From Micromonospora sp. NBC_00389 (GTDB lineage: Bacteria; Actinomycetota; Actinomycetes; Mycobacteriales; Micromonosporaceae), in the NCBI RefSeq assembly GCF_036059255.1, contig NZ_CP107947.1, positions 4,402,001-4,466,000 on the forward strand: a DNA stretch of 64,000 nucleotides, read 5' to 3'. This document shows, piece after piece, positions 61,874-64,000 of the stretch. Position 1 is the first letter of the stretch. Every line of letters begins with the position of its first letter. The notes below the pieces were generated by a model. That model was not told the origin of the DNA. It saw only the letters and a program-made list of their open reading frames with translations, and made no database searches. Position numbers and translations under genes: made by a program.

Positions 61874-62638
61874 ATGAAGGTGATCTCGAAAGACGGCACG
61901 TCGATCGTGTACGAGCGGCAGGGCACCGGGCCGGCGCTGGTCCTGGTTGGTGGGGGCTTGGACGACGGCTCCGAGAACGCTCCGCTTGTCCCGGCGCTAG
62001 CCGAGCACTTCACCGTCTACAACTACGCCCGCCGTGGCCGCGCCGGCAGCGGAGACACCGCGCCGTACGCCGTGCAGCGGGAGATCGAGGACATCGCGGC
62101 GCTTATCGCCGAGGCCGGCCCACCCGTTTTCGTGTACGGCGTCTCGTCCGGCGGAATGTTCGCCTTGGAGGCCGCCGCGGCTGGGCTGCCGATCGACAAG
62201 CTTGCGGTGTACGACGTCCCGTACGACCCGGACCCCGACTCTGCTCCCCACTACGACGAGTATCGGCAGCGCCTCGCCGTGGCCCTCGCGGCGGACCGGC
62301 GCGGCGACGCGGTGGCGCTGTTCATGAGGCTCGCCGGCTCGTCCGAGACCGACCTCGAGAGCGCCCGCCAGTCGCCGTACTGGCCGGGCCTGGAAACCCT
62401 CGCCCCGACGCTGGCCAATGACGCCGCCCTTTACGGCCCGCCGCCGGCCGACCGCCTCGCGACGGTCACCCAGCCGGCGCTGATCGCCACCGGCGAGCAC
62501 AACGGCTTCTTCGCTCCCGCGGCGGACGCCGTTGCCGCGCTCCTCCCGAACGCCGTGCGCCAGACGTTCGCCGGCCAGGGACACGTAGCCTCCCCGGCGG
62601 TCGTCGCGCCCGCACTGCACCGCTTCTTCACCGCCTGA
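61874..62638 (+). CDS. Alpha/beta hydrolase
   Basis: 254 residues: SIVYERQGTGPALVLVGGGL, YARRGRAGSGDTAPYAVQRE, nucleophile elbow FVYGVSSGGMFALEAAAAGL, catalytic Asp near TQPALIATGEHNG and His in AGQGHVASPAVVAPAL. It is the actinobacterial esterase-like type. GAGGGGGC precedes ATG 61874. Confidence 0.88.
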   Translation: MKVISKDGTSIVYERQGTGPALVLVGGGLDDGSENAPLVPALAEHFTVYNYARRGRAGSGDTAPYAVQREIEDIAALIAEAGPPVFVYGVSSGGMFALEAAAAGLPIDKLAVYDVPYDPDPDSAPHYDEYRQRLAVALAADRRGDAVALFMRLAGSSETDLESARQSPYWPGLETLAPTLANDAALYGPPPADRLATVTQPALIATGEHNGFFAPAADAVAALLPNAVRQTFAGQGHVASPAVVAPALHRFFTA

Positions 62639-62761
62639 CCGCCGTGCCCTGCCCCGACCTTATGACTATCCACCCTGAACGACATCGTGAACGCCCGGCC
62701 GACCCGTCGACGCTGCTCCACTGGTTTTCGAGCGCCTCACCGCCAGGTTCCATCCGGCGGA

Positions 62762-62940
62762 TCATGGAGGAAGCCAGAGCCAGATCGCGGCGACGGTGCC
62801 GGTGCCGTGCAAGACGTAGGCCCGCTTGTCGTACCTCGTGGCCACGGCCCGGAAGTTCTTGAGCCTGTCGATCGTCCGCTCGACCTCGCTCCTACGCTTG
62901 TAGATCGTCTTGTCGAAGCCGGAGGGCCGACCGCCTTTTG
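62762..62940 (-). pseudogene. IS5-family transposase C-terminal remnant
   Basis: GGRPSGFDKTIYKRRSEVER then TIDRLKNFRAVATRYDKRAY and VLHGTGTVAAIWLWLPP and a stop. This is the catalytic-Glu region and C-terminus of an IS5-type transposase different from the complete copy at 37040. The upstream part is lost. Confidence 0.7.
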
Positions 62941-63079
62941 ACGCGGTGCTGCGCCGGGCCGGAATGGCCCGCCTGGCCCATCTCGACCGCGCAGTCGTCG
63001 CAACACCTTGTCGGAAAGGTGAAGCGATGGGCAGTGGCCCGGGGCAGAAGCGGGTTCGGCACGTGCGGTGGCGGTCGAC

Positions 63080-63103
63080 GCGCGGTCCTGCCGAGATCAG
63101 GAT
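63080..63103. repeat. Possible boundary-repeat core
   Basis: GCGCGGTCCTGCCGAGATCA then GGATG; weak match to the right core. It would be the last copy in the window. Confidence 0.3.
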
Positions 63104-63200
63104 GTCTCGTCGAAACCGTCAAGCAGTGAGACGAAACGGCATGTGAACTCGGCGGCGTCGCGTACCTGGGGCGCGGAGCTGAGCGTGCCACACTGGCGCG

Positions 63201-63572
63201 ATGGGCAGGCCTCAGACGGTCGACGAGTACATCGAGGGCTTCAGCGGGCCGGGCCGCGAGCTGCTTGAGCAGCTGCGCGCACTGGCCCACGAGGCGGTTC
63301 CTCAGGCGAGCGAGGCGATCAAGTGGGGTTATCCGGCGTGGGTGCACCCGTCCGGGACGATACTTCTTATGGTGAGCGGTCACGCTAAACACGTGAGCGT
63401 CGCTTTCACGCCCAGCACTCGCAACGAGTTCGATGCCGACCTCGCCGGCTTTGCCACCGGCAAGGGCACGGTCAAACTCCCGTACGGCCAACCTGTGCCG
63501 GTCGACCTGCTGCGCCGGATGATCGCGTTTCGTGTGGGCGAGCACGAGGACGAGGGTGTGCTGTGGATGTGA
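63201..63572 (+). CDS. DUF1801 (iron-chaperone YdhG-like) protein
   Basis: 123 residues: TVDEYIEGFSGPGRELLEQL, RALAHEAVPQASEAIKWGYP, AWVHPSGTILLMVSGHAKHV, FATGKGTVKLPYGQPVPVDL. The EAIKWGYPxW and TGKGTVxLPYGxPVP motifs are those of DUF1801. Related to bacterial frataxin-like folds; exact role unknown. ATG 63201. Confidence 0.88.
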   Translation: MGRPQTVDEYIEGFSGPGRELLEQLRALAHEAVPQASEAIKWGYPAWVHPSGTILLMVSGHAKHVSVAFTPSTRNEFDADLAGFATGKGTVKLPYGQPVPVDLLRRMIAFRVGEHEDEGVLWM

Positions 63573-63827
63573 CTGCGTCCTGAAGTGGTGAGATCGCTTC
63601 CAGCTGGGCAACGTGAGTGTGCTGGAGCCGCAGCACGCCTGGATTTGGCGCCGTGGCTCGGCCTGCCTCGCTGCAAGACAAGTCACTCCTAGACAGCGTC
63701 AAGGCCGATCGCCAGGCTGCCCGGAGAGCCGTTCGCGCGGCGGGTCGCGACGCACACATCTGTCGCGATGCGAGCGCCGCCGTGACGACGACGGATGTCC
63801 GGGCTCGGGCTTTCGAGGCGGTTGCTC
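63573..63827. other. Intergenic, no gene seen
   Basis: 255 bp between the DUF1801 gene and the edge gene. I see no repeat core or RNA structure. Confidence 0.4.
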
Positions 63828-64000
63828 CTATCCTCTCTGTTCACCAATCCGCCGCGACAGGTAGGCGGCGGTCGTCCCCGCGAGGCTGCCGAAGGACAGG
63901 GCGAAGGCCAGCGGGAGGAACAAGTCCCACCGGGGGGGCGGCCGGAATACGGCAGAAACGGGGCCGCGGCGGCGATCGGCGCGTGGTCGACGCCCAGCTC
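63828..64000 (-). CDS. C-terminal end of a membrane protein (partial)
   Basis: The reverse frame from the right edge reads PVSAVFRPPPRWDLFLPLAF then ALSFGSLAGTTAAYLSRRIG and EQRG and a stop at 63828. One TM helix is visible. The gene continues beyond the window, so no family can be given. Confidence 0.45.
   Translation of the reverse strand, partial: AGRRPRADRRRGPVSAVFRPPPRWDLFLPLAFALSFGSLAGTTAAYLSRRIGEQRG

Noticed and set aside
12111..63103. Canonical integron (IntI, attI, attC with GTTRRRY)
   Set aside because: I see no GTTRRRY/RYYYAAC boxes in the repeats and no IntI-specific insert in the recombinase; only the organisation is similar.
12111..63103. REP/BIME-type repeats spread by a RAYT transposase
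   Set aside because: No RAYT gene is present, the repeats are longer than REPs, have fixed orientation and three copies follow recombinase genes. It stays the main alternative to be tested.
1..64000. tRNA or rRNA genes as integration targets
   Set aside because: Reading both strands I found no convincing tRNA or rRNA sequence, though without a covariance search a tRNA could be missed.

Overview
The window is high-GC actinobacterial DNA. GC-rich codon use, GTG and TTG starts, an acVLRF1 protein, an ECF42-type sigma factor operon and an integrative-element gene block all fit, and a Micromonosporaceae-like filamentous actinomycete is the best guess; I see no 16S rRNA or tRNA to settle it. It is an accessory region with almost no housekeeping genes and much mobile DNA.

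Positions 1-9147 are a Tn3-family transposon whose left end lies outside the window. It carries a serine resolvase (cut by the edge), a SAM methyltransferase, a cupin-containing XRE regulator, a thioredoxin-reductase-like CPYC oxidoreductase, an MFS exporter, a frameshifted TnpA and a right inverted repeat at 9110-9147. The cargo has the parts of a thiol/dithiol-compound protection set: disulfide-forming oxidase, possible S-methyltransferase, exporter and regulator. Next come an MHYT membrane protein and a gene split by a TnpB-only IS200/IS605-type element (about 10374-11738) with a likely omega RNA end.

From about 12.1 to 46.2 kb, and again from 55.6 to 63.1 kb, the DNA is a string of mostly single-gene units: IMPase-like, membrane protein plus TetR, alpha/beta hydrolases, histidine kinase plus response regulator, NTF2-like, acVLRF1, S9 peptidase, NUDIX, GNATs, HAD, SRPBCC, YunG-like, DUF4241, DUF1877, DUF1851, DinB, VOC, DUF7002, ECF42 operon, DUF1801 and others. 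The units are separated by about two dozen copies of one imperfect repeat family, all in the same orientation. A typical copy has a left core close to GCATCCGGATCTGCCG followed by CCGACCGCGCG, a variable loop, and a right core close to GCGTCCGGTCGTGCCG followed by ATGAGAGTGCG, with hairpin potential. A 305-aa tyrosine recombinase (39625-40542), a truncated copy (14745-15479) and a 45-bp remnant (13489-13533) each end just before a repeat copy. This looks like an integron-like cassette array run by a Xer-type recombinase, without canonical integron features. I regard it as the most interesting content of the window.

The cassette regions also hold an IS1380 transposase (29077-30474), a complete IS5-type element with a TA target duplication inside a DUF1877 gene (36924-37953), a 295-bp Tn3-type miniature inverted-repeat element (19712-20006), remnants of IS110, IS21 and IS5 elements, and many frameshifted or truncated genes. 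Between 46.3 and 54.95 kb the repeats are absent. This block resembles part of an actinomycete integrative element: small conserved proteins, a frameshifted DNA methyltransferase, a CDF metal transporter, and a GGDEF gene overlapping a zinc-finger-like protein. It ends at a 15-bp perfect hairpin.
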